From contig NC_090766.1 of assembly GCF_036898095.1 (NCBI RefSeq), positions 34,113,517 to 34,177,516 on the forward strand: a DNA stretch of 64,000 nucleotides, written 5' to 3'. Shown one piece after another: positions 54,020-64,000 of the stretch; within the stretch, counting starts at the first letter, position 1; the number at the start of each line of letters is the position of its first letter. This DNA comes from Palaemon carinicauda (lineage: Eukaryota > Arthropoda > Malacostraca > Decapoda > Palaemonidae). The notes under the pieces are model-generated. The model had not been told where the DNA came from. It worked only from the letters and a program-made list of their open reading frames with translations, and searched no databases. A program made the position numbers and the translations under genes.

Positions 54020-54596
54020 AACTTGCATGTACAGTATGTACTGTAGCTGTTTTTTTTTAAAAATTCTTTTTAATTCTTTGACACTATTCTTTTAATCTTG
54101 CATATATATGTAGCTATATTTTAATAAAAGTTTCTTTAATTATTTGTCACTATCTGAATATTACATGTATGTAACTGTCTTTTAATCAGTTTTTTTTTAA
54201 CTCTTTGTAACTACTGTTTGGTTATTACTTTCTGAATATTAGGCTACATTTATGTAACTGTCTTTTAAGAAAAGTTGACGAGGGCGATTTAATAGAAAAG
54301 AATTTTACAAGAGTAAACAAAACAAAACAGTGAGGTGGTTAAAAAAAAAAATAATAATATAATAAGTAGCAATTACACTTAGTTACATAACATGATAAAA
54401 ATGAGCACTGAGGTTAGTGAGAATCGAATCAACATCATAGCTTTCCTTAATTTCCAAGACATCATTAATAGGTACACAAGTAAATAAACTTCTTACATCA
54501 AAGCTCACCATAATATTAGGCTGAGGAGTACGTTTGCACAATATATCAACAAAATGAACGGAATTCTTTATATGGGATTTCTTTTTTTAAATATAT
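54020..54596 (+). other. MULE-2 3' region
   Basis: AT-rich sequence with several diverged repeats of a TCTTTAATTATTTGTCACTA / TGTAACTGTCTTTTAA motif, and no gene. 54406-54540 has weak coding character on the minus strand that I could not assign. Confidence 0.5.
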
Positions 54597-54720
54597 GTGG
54601 GCGAATTGACTCTTATATGTGGGCGAATTGACTCTTATATGTGGGCGAATTGACTTGTGGGCGAATTGACCTGTGGGCGAATTGACTTGTGGGCGAATTG
54701 ACATGTGGGCGAAATGACCG
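54597..54720. repeat. MULE-2 right terminal array
   Basis: Seven iterations of TGTGGGCGAATTGAC (the outermost reads GTGGGCGAAATGACC), with 22-bp spacing for the inner three and 17-18 bp for the outer ones. Confidence 0.9.
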
Positions 54721-54734
54721 TAATTCATTATTTC

Positions 54735-54787
54735 CTATACCCGAAAGTCTAATTCCGGATTTTTCAATCGGAAAGTTTGAAAACAAC
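54735..54787 (-). pseudogene. pol: E1 protease fragment between MULE-2 and G2
   Basis: 53 bp which, read on the minus strand, encode FSNFPIEKSGIRLSGIG and run in frame into NNEL of the E1 protease on the far side of MULE-2. It is the only remnant of E1 between two insertions. Confidence 0.8.
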
Positions 54788-54836
54788 TGTAGAGGATTTA
54801 TTTTTTGTTTTATTTTATTTTTGTTTTTGCCAAATC

Positions 54837-54918
<82 letters not shown>

Positions 54919-55889
54919 TTTGTATTAGCGAGTGAAAGTAGTTAGGTTAACGATCGTTTGTGGTGAGAAAGACTTGGTTTAAATGAGATTGTTTGTTTAC
55001 ATTTTTTAGTTAGGTTACGACAGTGGTGAATGTTTCAGAGCGAATGCTTTTTTTGATTGACTGCGTCCTGAAGCAGTTGTGTGATTGAATGCTGGATTAT
55101 ATCTATTATTTTTCTTACCAGCGTGGAAGTGTTTTGATTATTTTGACAGTAAGTACAGTTTTGTTTATCTTTGCTTGTCGTGATTGTGAATAATAGGAAC
55201 TATTTATTATTTATCTTTTGTTATAGTGTGATAGTTTAGTTTGCTAGGAGTGTTTGTAAGTGTTTTGTTTTTTTATTTTCAGGCCGTGATTCCTCCTTGG
55301 AATTACTTATTCCTTTTAAGAACATTTTGTTTTGACTGAAGATAGTGTTGATGGCCTGGATTGTTATAAAGGATTTCTATTTGATTGCTCTTTGAAACGA
55401 AAGACCTATTGATCACCGGACTTTGAATTTCTCTTGGACCTGGTTAATACGTATGCTGATGATGAATATGATGATGATGATTATGATTACGCTCACGGCT
55501 TAAATCAATGAATACATTTTGTATTGACTGAGTGTCAGTGTTGCCATAGTGTGGCGTTGCAACCGAGTTGTTGCGTGGGCTTGAAAGGACTGTTAGCCCT
55601 TGTGTGGTTTTTTTTTTTAGTTTTAAGTTTTTGTTAGTTATTTTGAGATTTTGACTGCAGTTTATTTTAGTATTAAGTGATTATTATGGTTATAAGTGTG
55701 GTTGCTGGTGTTTTTCGTTAAATATTCTAGAATATAAGGAAATATAGTTTTAAGGTTATGTTTAGTTTTTTTTACCTTCTGTTAAAAGTCTGGTTTTAGA
55801 TAACGTCAGGGGAAAGTTTGTGTTGTTGAGACAATTGTCAGTTAGTGATTCAAGGTTGTGGGGCTTGTTTTTTTTAACATCCCGCCACA
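54788..55889 (+). repeat. G2 5' LTR
   Basis: 1102 bp, TGTAGAGG ... CCGCCACA, with a (GA)n tract at 54839-54916. It shares with the G1 LTR the first 55 bp, a GACAGTGGTGAATGTTTC block and the candidate splice pair (GTAAGT near 55150, TTTTATTTTCAG ending at about 55282). Long middle parts are unrelated or very diverged. Confidence 0.93.
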
Positions 55890-55895
55890 TTATTT

Positions 55896-55913
55896 TGGCG
55901 CCCGAACAGGGAC
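55896..55913 (+). other. G2 primer binding site, tRNA-Lys
   Basis: The same 18 bases as in G1 (TGGCGCCCGAACAGGGAC), 6 bp after the 5' LTR. Confidence 0.93.
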
Positions 55914-55990
55914 TGCCGAGGTGGGATTGAAGCTGGACTCTTAGACGAAGGACTGATAGGATAAGATATTAGATATAAGGTTCATGAAAA

Positions 55991-57782
55991 ATGGAGGAGC
56001 AGTTGAGGGTTTTGAAGGAGGAATTGCGGCTGAGTAAGGAGCGTGAGGAGAGGTTGCTTGTAGAGAATGAGAGGTTGCACTGGGAGAATGAGGCGATGCA
56101 GAAGGAGCTTAGGGAGTTAAAGGGAACTGTAGAGAGAGTGGAAGAATGTGTTGAGATGAGGATGAAAGAGAATGAGGAACGGATGGAGAACCGGTTGGAA
56201 GCTATGATGGGGCAAGTCATGGGGATGATGAGAACTATAATGGGTGAAGGTGCAGTCGGAGGAGTGTCCTCAGCTTCGGATAATGGGTTGGTAGTGGAAG
56301 AGAAGGTTAAGGTAGGTGATAATGGGAAAGGAAGTGATAGTGATAGTAGCAATAGTGATGGTGATATTGAAGATAGGGGAATTAGGCATAGTAAGGATGA
56401 ACAGAAAGGTGAGAGGAAAGATGAAAGGAAAGGTAAAAGTGATGTGAAGAAAGAGAAGAAAAAGTATCAGGTTGATAGCAAGGACGATCGTGAATGGGTG
56501 AAAGTGGTAAGTAAGAAAAAGGGTAAGAAGGGAATGGTTAAGGATAGGAATTTAAGTGTGGAAGTGGATTCATTATATTCAAATGAGGAAGAAGGTAACT
56601 AGGGAGTAGACAGTGATGATAGCAGTGAGAATGAACGTGATGTGTGTAAGACTGTGTTTATGAGAGAGGTACCTCGGTGTGAAAGGTTCAATGAGCATAG
56701 CAGTAGGGATGTATATGATTTTTTTCAAGGAGTATGAGAGGTATTGTCAGGATAAGTATGGTGATAGTAAAAGAGTTTGGGCTAGGGAGTTAGGAGAATA
56801 TTTGACTGGGTATTTGTTGACGATGTATGGGGTGATAATGAGTGTAGGTGACGTTGATTATGAAAGTGTGAAAAAGAGAATAATTGAGCAGGTAAAACGT
56901 ATGAAAAGGAGTGTTAGGTATAAGCGTAAGAATGATTTTGATGAGGCAAGGATGAATGCAGGAGAAGCTATATCAATGTACGTAAGTAGGTTGGAAACTT
57001 TAGCTAGGAAGAAGTATGGGGATGAAGGTATAAATGAGAATAAGGAGTTAATGAAGAAGTTTTTGGCTACGGTACCCGAGAATGTTGCTGAGTTTGTTAA
57101 TTTGAAACGGAAGGAGAAAATGAGGTGGACGAAAGAAAGATTGACATGGGATGATATTTTAGAGATAGTTGAGGATTACGAGTTGGATAGGTGTATGAAA
57201 GAAAGTAAATCTGTGAGTGTAAGAACTGGAATGGAGGAAAGTGTGCCAGAATTTGTTAGTTTTAGAGATGCTGTTATGAGAGGACCGATGAGGGTAGCTG
57301 ATAGTGTAGTAGATAGGAGTGTTAGGGCGAGTAATGTGGGAATACCTGTAAGGACAAATGAAGGGTTTAGGCAAGGGAATCAGGTTTGGAGGGATAGGAG
57401 TGCTAGTGCGCCGCAAGATAGGTCAGGTAGTTGTATCCGTGAAGAGAAGTGTTATAGATGTGGGAAAGTAGGACATAAGAAGAATGAATGTAGATGGGCT
57501 CTAGGTGCTTGTTTTGGATGTGGTGAGGTAGGGTATAGAATTAGCGAGTGCAAGAAAGAGAAAGGGGTAAAATGTTATCGGTGTGGTATGACAGGGCACA
57601 TAGCGAGTGGATGTCGGAGTAATCGTACAAATGTGATTTGCGACAATTGTGGTAAGGATGGTCATTATGCTAGAATGTGCAAGGAGCCACGGGGTAAGTG
57701 TACTGAATGTGGTGCAGATGGGCATGTAGCTAGGGTATGTAGGAAGAAGGGAGTAAATCCGCCAGGATGTTCGGGAAACTAG
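55991..57782 (+). pseudogene. gag: G2 Gag, one stop and one frameshift
   Basis: Nearly identical to G1 Gag from about residue 90 on. A TAG at 56600-56602 replaces the Lys codon after EEEGN. About 120 bp later an extra T in a T run (near 56724) shifts the frame, which then stays open to 57782. Of five zinc knuckles the second has Tyr for the zinc-binding His (CFGCGEVGYRISEC). The end carries the same frameshift heptamer as G1. Confidence 0.9.
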
Positions 57783-60110
57783 AGTGTAAGAGGGTTCAGC
57801 TGGGTGAGTCCTCGAGTGTGTGCGGAGTGAATGTGATGCATGTTCGTGAAGGTTTACTACATGAAGACATGATGGGCGAAAGAGCTTATGATTGCATGAG
57901 TGCAAAAGTAAATTTTAATGGAATAGAGCTAGTTGGTCTGATTGATACTGGTTGTGGTGTCAATTTAATGTTTAGGAATGCATACGACAAGGCAAGGGAT
58001 GTGTGTGAATTTAGGGGGTGTAAAGGTGAAGTGAAAGGTATCGGTAATTTAAGTATGTCTGTGCAAGGAAAGTTACATGAAAATGTCATGATTGGGGGGC
58101 TGATGATGGAAGATAATGATTTTTATGTGGTTGAGGGAGTAAATGACAAATACGATGTGTTGTTAGGTTATAACTTCTTGAAAAAATGCGGTATGATTGT
58201 ACATCCTAGTGTAAATATGATAGAGATGAAAGTTAAGGGTAAATTTTGTGGGGAATTTTATTTGAATGAAGATGGTAGTGTATGTACGAAGGTATGGAAA
58301 GGTGTGCCGTTAATAGCAAAAGAAGGTGTTAAATTGTCAAAAGATGCAAGTGAGGTTGTCAGTGTAAAAGTTGCATGGCCGAATAGTCTGGGAATTGCCA
58401 ATAGTGACAGTTGTGAATATGTAGTGGAAGGTTCGGAAGCAAGTAATTTGGTGAAAGCAAGTGTGCATGTGTATGATGGTATTTTGAATTTGCAGGAGCC
58501 GAAGGTGTATGTGAGCTTGTTGCCGACTGTAAGGAGGAAGAGAATACGGGGTATACGTGAGGGTGATTGCATGGGATGTATGTATACGTTGGTCAATGTA
58601 GAGGATGAAAGGTATGTTAAATTGAGACGTGTTATGACGGGTAAGATAAAGCAGGATGACGATTGGGACTATGAAAGTTTGAAAGAAAGAATTAATGTAG
58701 ATGAGAATATAAGTGAGGGAGAAAGAGAACAATTGTATAGGATGTTATGGGATAGACGGAGAGTTTTGAGTCGCGGTGACGAGGATTGTGGGGGATCAAA
58801 GCTGCCTGAATTTAAGATAGTTCTTAGTAATGATACCCCCATATATCAGCGTCCCCGACATTTTTCTCCGCCTATTGCCAGAGAAATAGAAGAGCAGTGC
58901 CAGGAGTTAGAGCAAATGGGTGTAATAGAAAGGAGTGAGAGTGCCTGGAATAGCCCTATTGTACCTGTAAGAAAGCCGGATGGAAGTTTACGGATGTGTA
59001 TTGATTATAGGAAGGTGAATGAAGTAACTGTTAAAGAACGTTTTCCGATGAATGTAGTGTCTGACTGTGTGTATAAGATGCATGGTATGAAAGTTTTTAC
59101 AAAGTTAGATTTAGTTAGGGGCTATTACCAGATGCCTCTGGCAGAGGGGAGCAGGCCCATTACGGCATTTTCAAGTAGAAATTGTCATTATCAGTTTAAA
59201 AGATTAAGTTTTGGCCTTGGTAATGCGCCTGCAGCCTTCCAGAGGGCAATGAATGTAGTTTTGGCTGGGTTTGATAGACAGAAGGTGACTGTTTTTATTG
59301 ATGATATTTTGATTGCTAGTGAGACTGTTGAGGAACACATGCAGTTGCTTGGAGCAGTATTAGAACGGTTGATAGAAGTTGGTGTGAAAGTTAAGCTTGA
59401 AAAGTGTACATGGTTGGCCGGGGAGGTGGAATTTCTTGGGCATGTGGTGAGTGAATCGGGTATAAGGAAGAGTGAAAAGTTTGTGAGTAAGGTGAGAGAG
59501 TTTCCACGTCCTCATACGGTGCGTGAGTTGAGAGGTTTTCTTGGGTTAATTGAATTTGGTCGGAAGTTTGTCAGAGATTGTTCGGGAATAGGGAAGCCTT
59601 TGAATGAGTGGACAGGTAAGAGAAATAGTACGAGACTGAAATGGGATGAGCGTATGATTGAAGCATTTGAAAACTTGAAAGAAGAGGCTGCGAGAGACGT
59701 CACTTTGGCCTTTCCCAATTATAGTGAACATGCGAGTATGCTAGAGTTATATACGGATGCTAGTGGGATTAGTATGGGTGGTTGCTTGGTTCAAATGTAA
59801 AGAATAAACGGAGATGAACAGTTGAGAGTGATAGCGTATGTAAGTAAAGCATTTAATAAGGCTGAGCGAAAGTATTCCACGATTGAAAGGGAGTTGGCTG
59901 CGATAAGGTTTTGCGTGAAAGCGTTGAAGGTATTTTTGTATGGTGTGAAATTTATTGTGCGTACTGACCATCAGCCCCTAGTGTACATGATCAGGAAAGA
60001 GTCTGTGAATGCTAGAGTTGCGAGGACAATAGAGGATTTAAATGAATTTGACTTTAAGCTAGAATATGTACCTGGGAGTAAGAACGTGATAGCAGATGCG
60101 ATGTCAAGAA
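57767..60110 (+). pseudogene. pol: G2 pol: first protease, reverse transcriptase, RNase H
   Basis: Entered by frameshift from gag. Protease 1: LIDTGCGVNLM (DTG codons at 57944-57952) and YDVLLGYNFLKKCG (about 58155). RT: HFSPPIAREIEEQ, PDGSLRMCIDYRKVNEVT (about 58978), FTKLDLVRGYYQMPL, KRLSFGLGNAPAAFQR and the catalytic FIDDILIAS (about 59293), then VEFLGHVVSESG. RNase H: ELYTDASGISMGG (about 59743), then a TAA at 59798-59800 breaks the frame eight residues on. The same frame continues with YVSKAFNKAERKYSTIE, RTDHQPLVYM and PGSKNVIADAMSRM (to about 60110). Domain content is that of Metaviridae (Gypsy). Confidence 0.9.
57773..57779 (+). promoter_or_regulatory. G2 programmed -1 frameshift site
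   Basis: G GGA AAC followed by the gag TAG (57780-57782); the -1 frame leads into pol. Identical to G1 4468-4474. Confidence 0.85.
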
Positions 60111-61062
60111 TGCATGGTAAGATAGAAGACAGTAGCGAGAATGATAGTAATTTTGAAAGGTTGCCGGAAGATTTAGTGATGGTAAAAAGTTTTGAAGGGG
60201 ATGACATGGTGTATAAATGTATTTTGTGCGGGTTAAATAAGTTTAAATTGAAGGGTTTGAATAGGGATATACCTGCCAGTGTAGATGAGCTTAGAATGAG
60301 TGTTAGGAATGAAGTATCGAAAGAAATGGCATATAAGGAGGAGGATAGTATGCTTGAGGGTGAATTGTTATCAAAAGTATTGTTGGTAGTAAGTATGTTA
60401 TATGGTGTCACTGTTTATTTGTATTTTGGGTGGAATCGTCCGATGCAGTATCGAGCAAATAAAGAGATTGAAAGGGAGTATATATTAAGGTTACAATGTA
60501 ATGAAAGATGTTGCAAGTTGTTAAGTAAGAAGGAGGATTGTCCGAGTGACTTGAATCCGAGTGGTATGAGCATGGAAGATAGCGAAGATGACCATGGGTG
60601 TGATAAGGATGACCCTATTGATAGGAGAGTAAACATTTGTATGCATGGTGTAAAAGGAAGAATGATGACGTATGTGGGTATAAATGAGAATGAATACTGT
60701 AGTTTAATTGATACAGGTGCGCAAGTGTCATTAGTGAATATGTCTGTTATCAAGGAAATAGAGCGGTACAATTGGGAAGTGAAAAGGCAATGTACGAGTG
60801 TGAGAATTCATGAGATAGGTAAAGGAAGTTTGCTAGTTTGGGAAGAAGTGCGTTTGAAAGTAAAACTGGGAAGTATGGAGGTGGAACATAATTTTATTGT
60901 AATGGGAGAGAATGAGATGCCTAGTTGTTTTTTGATAGGAATTGACTTTTTAAGATTGCATGATTTATCAGTTGATATTGGTAGTGGTTTGCTTCTGAAG
61001 AATGGATGTGAAGTAGTTGTGATAGAAGATAATAGTGTATTTATGGCGAATTTTGTTGGCAT
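60111..61062 (+). pseudogene. pol: G2 pol: membrane-like segment and second retropepsin-like domain
   Basis: Continues in the RNase H frame without a break. 60366-60434 encodes a hydrophobic run (SKVLLVVSMLYGVTVYLYFG) long enough to span a membrane. 60640-61020 looks like a second aspartic protease: NEYCSLIDTGAQVSLVN with DTG codons at 60710-60718, a central beta-rich stretch (LLVWEEVRLKVKLG), and CFLIGIDFLRLHDLSVDIG in the position of the second conserved retropepsin motif. Gypsy elements normally have one protease, before RT. This one sits between RNase H and integrase. It is not a tandem copy of protease 1, since the flanking sequence differs. Confidence 0.72.
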
Positions 61063-62375
61063 GGTTGATATTACGAGGAGTGAGGATGATCTACTGACTA
61101 AAGAGGAGGTGGAAGAAATGCAAGATGAATGTGAGGAAATTAAAAGGTTACGTGAATGTATGTTGAATAGTATTGAGGTAGAAGAATGGCCGTCTGATTT
61201 AGAGGTGTATAAGAAAGTTAGTAAGAGACTTATTGTGTGTAAGAATATTGTTTATTTTCTACATAAAGGAATGGATGAAGATATATATGTTCCTGTGTTT
61301 CCAATGCATGCAGCAGTAAGTATGTGTATGTTAGTGCATGACAGATATGGGCATATGGGTAAGAATAAATTATGGGAATGCATGCGTGAGAGATTGTTTA
61401 CACCTGGGTTGAGTCAGATATGTAAGGATGTAGCGACTACGTGTGAAGATTGTCAGAAAGTATCAGAGTGCATGCTAATCCGCCTGTTTTGAGATTACGT
61501 ATGAAAGAACCATTTGAGATGTTTGTGATTGACTGTGTTTCGTTGCCTGTGACTGCGAGAAGACATGTGGGAATGATTGTTATGGTTGATCACATGAGTA
61601 AATTTACCTATGCTATACCCATCAAGGATAAACGGAGCGAGACTGTTGCAAGAATGGTTGGTCAAGTGATGTTGCCGATGTGTGTGTGTAAGCCTGTGAG
61701 AATGTTAAGTGATAATGGCCCTGAGTTTGTTGGATGGGAGTTTGAGCAGATGTTAAGAGAATGGGGTATTGAACATGTGTATTCGACTCCTTATATGCCA
61801 AGTGCGAATGGGTTGGCTGAAAGGACTGTAAGAACATTAACTGAAATTTTGCGAATGATGAGTACATGTGGTAATGATTGGGATTTGTATGTTGGTAGAG
61901 CGTTGTGAGAGCGTTGTGGGCTTACAATGCAACAGTGCATAAGAGTACGGGTATGTCTCCATGTAAGTTTGTGTTAAATTTTGAAAAGATAATTTGTATG
62001 TTGGTAGAGCGTTGTGGGCTTACAATGCAACAGTGCATAAGAGTACGGGTATGTCTCCATGTAAGTTTGTGTTAAATTTTGAAAAGATAATAAGACCGAG
62101 GTTGGGTGTGTCGGAGGATGATAGAGATGTGTGGAGGAAAGCAAATAAGAGGTTTGAAAGCTTTAAAGTTGGTGAGAGAGTGATGAAAGAAGTAATTGAA
62201 AAGGGTAGAATGAATGTAAATAAGGTGCGTGATAAATTTGAAGGTCCCTATGAGGTGTTAGAAGTTGGTTCGAGTGGATTAAGTTACGTTGTGGGTAAGT
62301 TGTGTGTGGGTGGTATTGTGGAAAAAATTGGGGCCCACCACAACCAGTTGCGTAAATGGAAAGAGGTACCTGAGT
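61063..62375 (+). pseudogene. pol: G2 pol: integrase, frameshifted and with internal duplication
   Basis: Zinc-binding region HDRYGHMGKNKLWECM ... TTCEDCQ (about 61335-61460). The frame shifts near 61470. Catalytic core FVIDCVSLPV (Asp), RMLSDNGPEFVGWEF (Asp) and PSANGLAERTVRTL (Glu). A tandem duplication at 61884-62090 then puts a stop at 61906-61908. After it, sequence from WAYNATVHKSTGMSPCKF runs to the GPY module (DKFEGPYEVLEVG, about 62230-62268) and ends near HHNQLRKW. The D,D,E triad is present but cannot be read as one protein. Confidence 0.88.
61884..62090 (+). repeat. 98-bp tandem duplication in G2 integrase
   Basis: Unit TTTGTATGTTGGTAGAGCGT ... GAAAAGATAA present twice (61884-61992 and 61993-62090). 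The first copy also carries an 11-bp internal duplication (AGAGCGTTGTG). Otherwise the copies look identical, so the event is recent. Confidence 0.92.
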
Positions 62376-62999
62376 ATATCCAAGAGAATGGGATGAGTAA
62401 ATGGTTGAAAAGGAACAAGGGTGAACCTAGTATGTATGAGGACTTAGGTCTGGAAGGTAAACAGTTGGTGTTAGTAGAATATAAGAAAAGGAAGAATACA
62501 AGAGCTTTAAGTAAAGATGAAAGAAGGGGAAATTTTATAAGTAAAAGTAAGAATACGAATAAGTATGACAAGGGTGTAAATGTACAAGTGAGTGTGGAAG
62601 ATAAATGTATTAATACAGATGAAACGTGGCTGAGTATGAATGATACTTAGTGTGTGTGGCTTTTCGTTAGATGATGTAAAAGAAAAAATGAATAGCGCAA
62701 GAATGAGAGACAGGAGAATGATAAGTAGCATGAATGAATCTTTTGCTAAAGTTGAGAATGATTTTGATGAAATGGATGAACTGTTTACAGAAATGAGTGT
62801 AATTATAGGGCCAGACGAGAACGAGGTAGATGGGATTGTACATGATATATTAGATGATAGGGATTTAGATAAGAATAGTGTTAATGTAGCGAATGATTGT
62901 GATAAGGAAGAAACGAATGAGAGAGTGTATGGAGGCCCAGTTACTCGGAGTAGAGGTCCCGTTCCCGACTGCGACTGGGTTATGAAAAAAATAATGTAA
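62376..62999 (+). pseudogene. pol: G2 pol C-terminal tail, frameshifted
   Basis: The counterpart of the G1 tail (4545-5160). The same blocks appear: KQLVLVEYKKRK, KYDKGVNVQV, RRMISSMNESFAKVE, an acidic run and PVTRSRGPVPDCDW. A 2-bp loss near 62647 relative to G1 ends one frame at 62650 and the rest continues in another. About 200 residues after the GPY module of integrase is long for Gypsy. No known domain is recognised. Confidence 0.75.
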
Positions 63000-63029
63000 G
63001 TGTTGTGTGAGAAGGATTTGGCAAAGTAA

Positions 63030-63040
63030 GGGGGGAGGAA
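63030..63040 (+). other. G2 polypurine tract
   Basis: GGGGGGAGGAA directly before the 3' LTR, identical to G1 5191-5201. Confidence 0.9.
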
Positions 63041-63089
63041 TGTGGAGGATTTATTTTTTGTTTTATTTTATTTTTGTTTTTGCCAAATC

Positions 63090-63145
<56 letters not shown>

Positions 63146-64000
63146 TTGTATTAGCGAGTGAAAGTAGTTAGGTTAACGATCGTTTGTGGTGAGAAAGACT
63201 GTTGGTTTAAATGAGATTGTTTGTTTACATTTTTTAGTTAGGTTACGACAGTGGTGAATGTTTCGGAGCGAATGCTTTTTTTGATTGACTGCGTCCTGAA
63301 GCAGTTGTGTGATTGAATGCTGGATTATATCTATTATTTTTCTTACCAGCGTGGAAGTGTTTTGATTATTTTGACAGTAAGTACAGTTTTGTTTATCTTT
63401 GCTTGTCGTGATTGTGAATAATAGGAACTATTTATTATTTATCTTTTATTATAGTGTGATAGTTTACTTAGCTAGGAGTGTTTGTAAGTGTTTTGTTTTT
63501 TATTTTCAGGCCGTGATTCCTCCTTGGAATTACTTATTCCTTTTAAGAACATTTTGTTTTGACTGAAGATAGTGTTGATGGCCTGGATTGTTATAAAGGA
63601 TTTCTATTTGACTGCTCTTTGAAACGAAAGACCTATTGATCACCGGACTTTGAATTTCTTTTGTACCTGGTTAATACGTATGCTGATGATGAATATGATG
63701 ATGATGATGATGATTATGATTACGCTCACGGCTTAAATCAATGAATACATTTTGTATTGACTGAGTGTCAGTGTTGCCATAGTGTGGCGTTGCAACCGAG
63801 TTGTTGCGTGGGCTTGAAAGGACTGTTAGCCCTTGTGTGGTTTTTTTTTTTAGTTTTAAGTTTTTGTTAGTTATTTTGAGATTTTGACTGCAGTTTATTT
63901 TAGTATTAAGTGATTATTATGGTTATAAGTGTGGTTGCTGGTGTTTTTCGTTAAATATTCTAGAATATAAGGAAATATAGTTTTAAGGTTGTTTAGTTTT
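63041..64000 (+). repeat. G2 3' LTR, truncated by window end
   Basis: 960 bp matching 54788 onward, with a shorter (GA)n tract (63092-63143) and about ten substitutions (for example TGTGGAGG for TGTAGAGG and one more GAT unit near 63700). Confidence 0.92.

Larger units (their letters stand above)
54788..64000 (+). mobile_element. G2: full-length Gypsy-type LTR retrotransposon, runs off the window
   Basis: Relative of G1 with complete pol. Order: 5' LTR (54788-55889), tRNA-Lys site, gag, -1 frameshift site, protease 1, RT, RNase H, membrane-like segment, second retropepsin, integrase, tail, polypurine tract, 3' LTR (from 63041, cut by the window end). The LTRs differ at roughly ten positions plus small indels, so it is older than G1. 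At least six disabling changes are visible. It is inserted in the E1 protease gene; its right flank is not in the window. Confidence 0.92.

Overview
This is a eukaryotic, almost certainly decapod-crustacean, genomic window made nearly entirely of nested transposable elements. The grounds are spliced genes, long (GA)n and (TAA)n microsatellites, LINE/SINE tails ending in (TAA)n, RTE, DIRS, Gypsy, Mutator and pogo/Tigger-type sequences, and no operons or bacterial signals. I assign no host gene with confidence; two short exon-like pieces near 18.7 and 19.6 kb are the only candidates. The call to decapods rests on resemblance of the SINE/LINE tails to repeats common in shrimp and crab sequence (established knowledge, not tested here).

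Layout. 1-7128: a LINE (I/Jockey group, (TAA)n tail) split by G1 (1314-6461), a very young Gypsy-type LTR retrotransposon with an intact gag but almost all of pol deleted in frame. 7129-9952: LINE-tail fragments and AT-rich sequence. 9953-18325: a diverged segment of about 0.9 kb in three tandem copies (A, B, C), holding an antisense LINE tail, a 5'-truncated L2/CR1-like LINE and an RTE LINE with one stop. 18.7-20.6 kb: an inverted-repeat-bounded segment with two CCAAT boxes and a short ORF. 20705-27157: DIRS-B, a decayed tyrosine-recombinase retrotransposon with inverted ends and an internal complementary region. 27158-35193: DIRS-A1, a better preserved element abutting DIRS-B exactly. Both interrupt one LINE tail whose halves lie at 20651-20704 and 35194-35310. 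35769-44518: DIRS-A2, a 3'-truncated relative of A1, carrying a SINE-like insertion (36495-37146) and a Mutator-like transposon, MULE-1 (39927-42028). 44.8-45.98 kb: the 3' part of a Tigger/pogo-like transposon, then a 500-N assembly gap (46001-46500).

From 47.8 kb back to the gap, and up to 51357 on the minus strand, lies E1, an env-bearing errantivirus-like Gypsy element. Its protease gene was hit twice: by MULE-2 (51358-54720), whose spliced transposase gene is open throughout, and by G2 (54788 to beyond 64000), the full-length relative of G1. Only 53 bp of E1 separate the two insertions.

How they fit. G2 shows the complete plan of the G family: LTR, tRNA-Lys primer site, gag with five CCHC knuckles, a canonical -1 frameshift heptamer, then pol as protease 1, RT, RNase H, membrane-like segment, a second retropepsin-like domain, integrase with GPY motif, and an acidic C-terminal tail. 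G2 is broken by several mutations. G1 keeps only LTRs, gag, the frameshift site and the tail, all open, with LTRs that look identical apart from indels. It therefore probably moved recently using enzymes from a relative. The doubled protease and this gag-tail mini-element are the most unusual things in the window.
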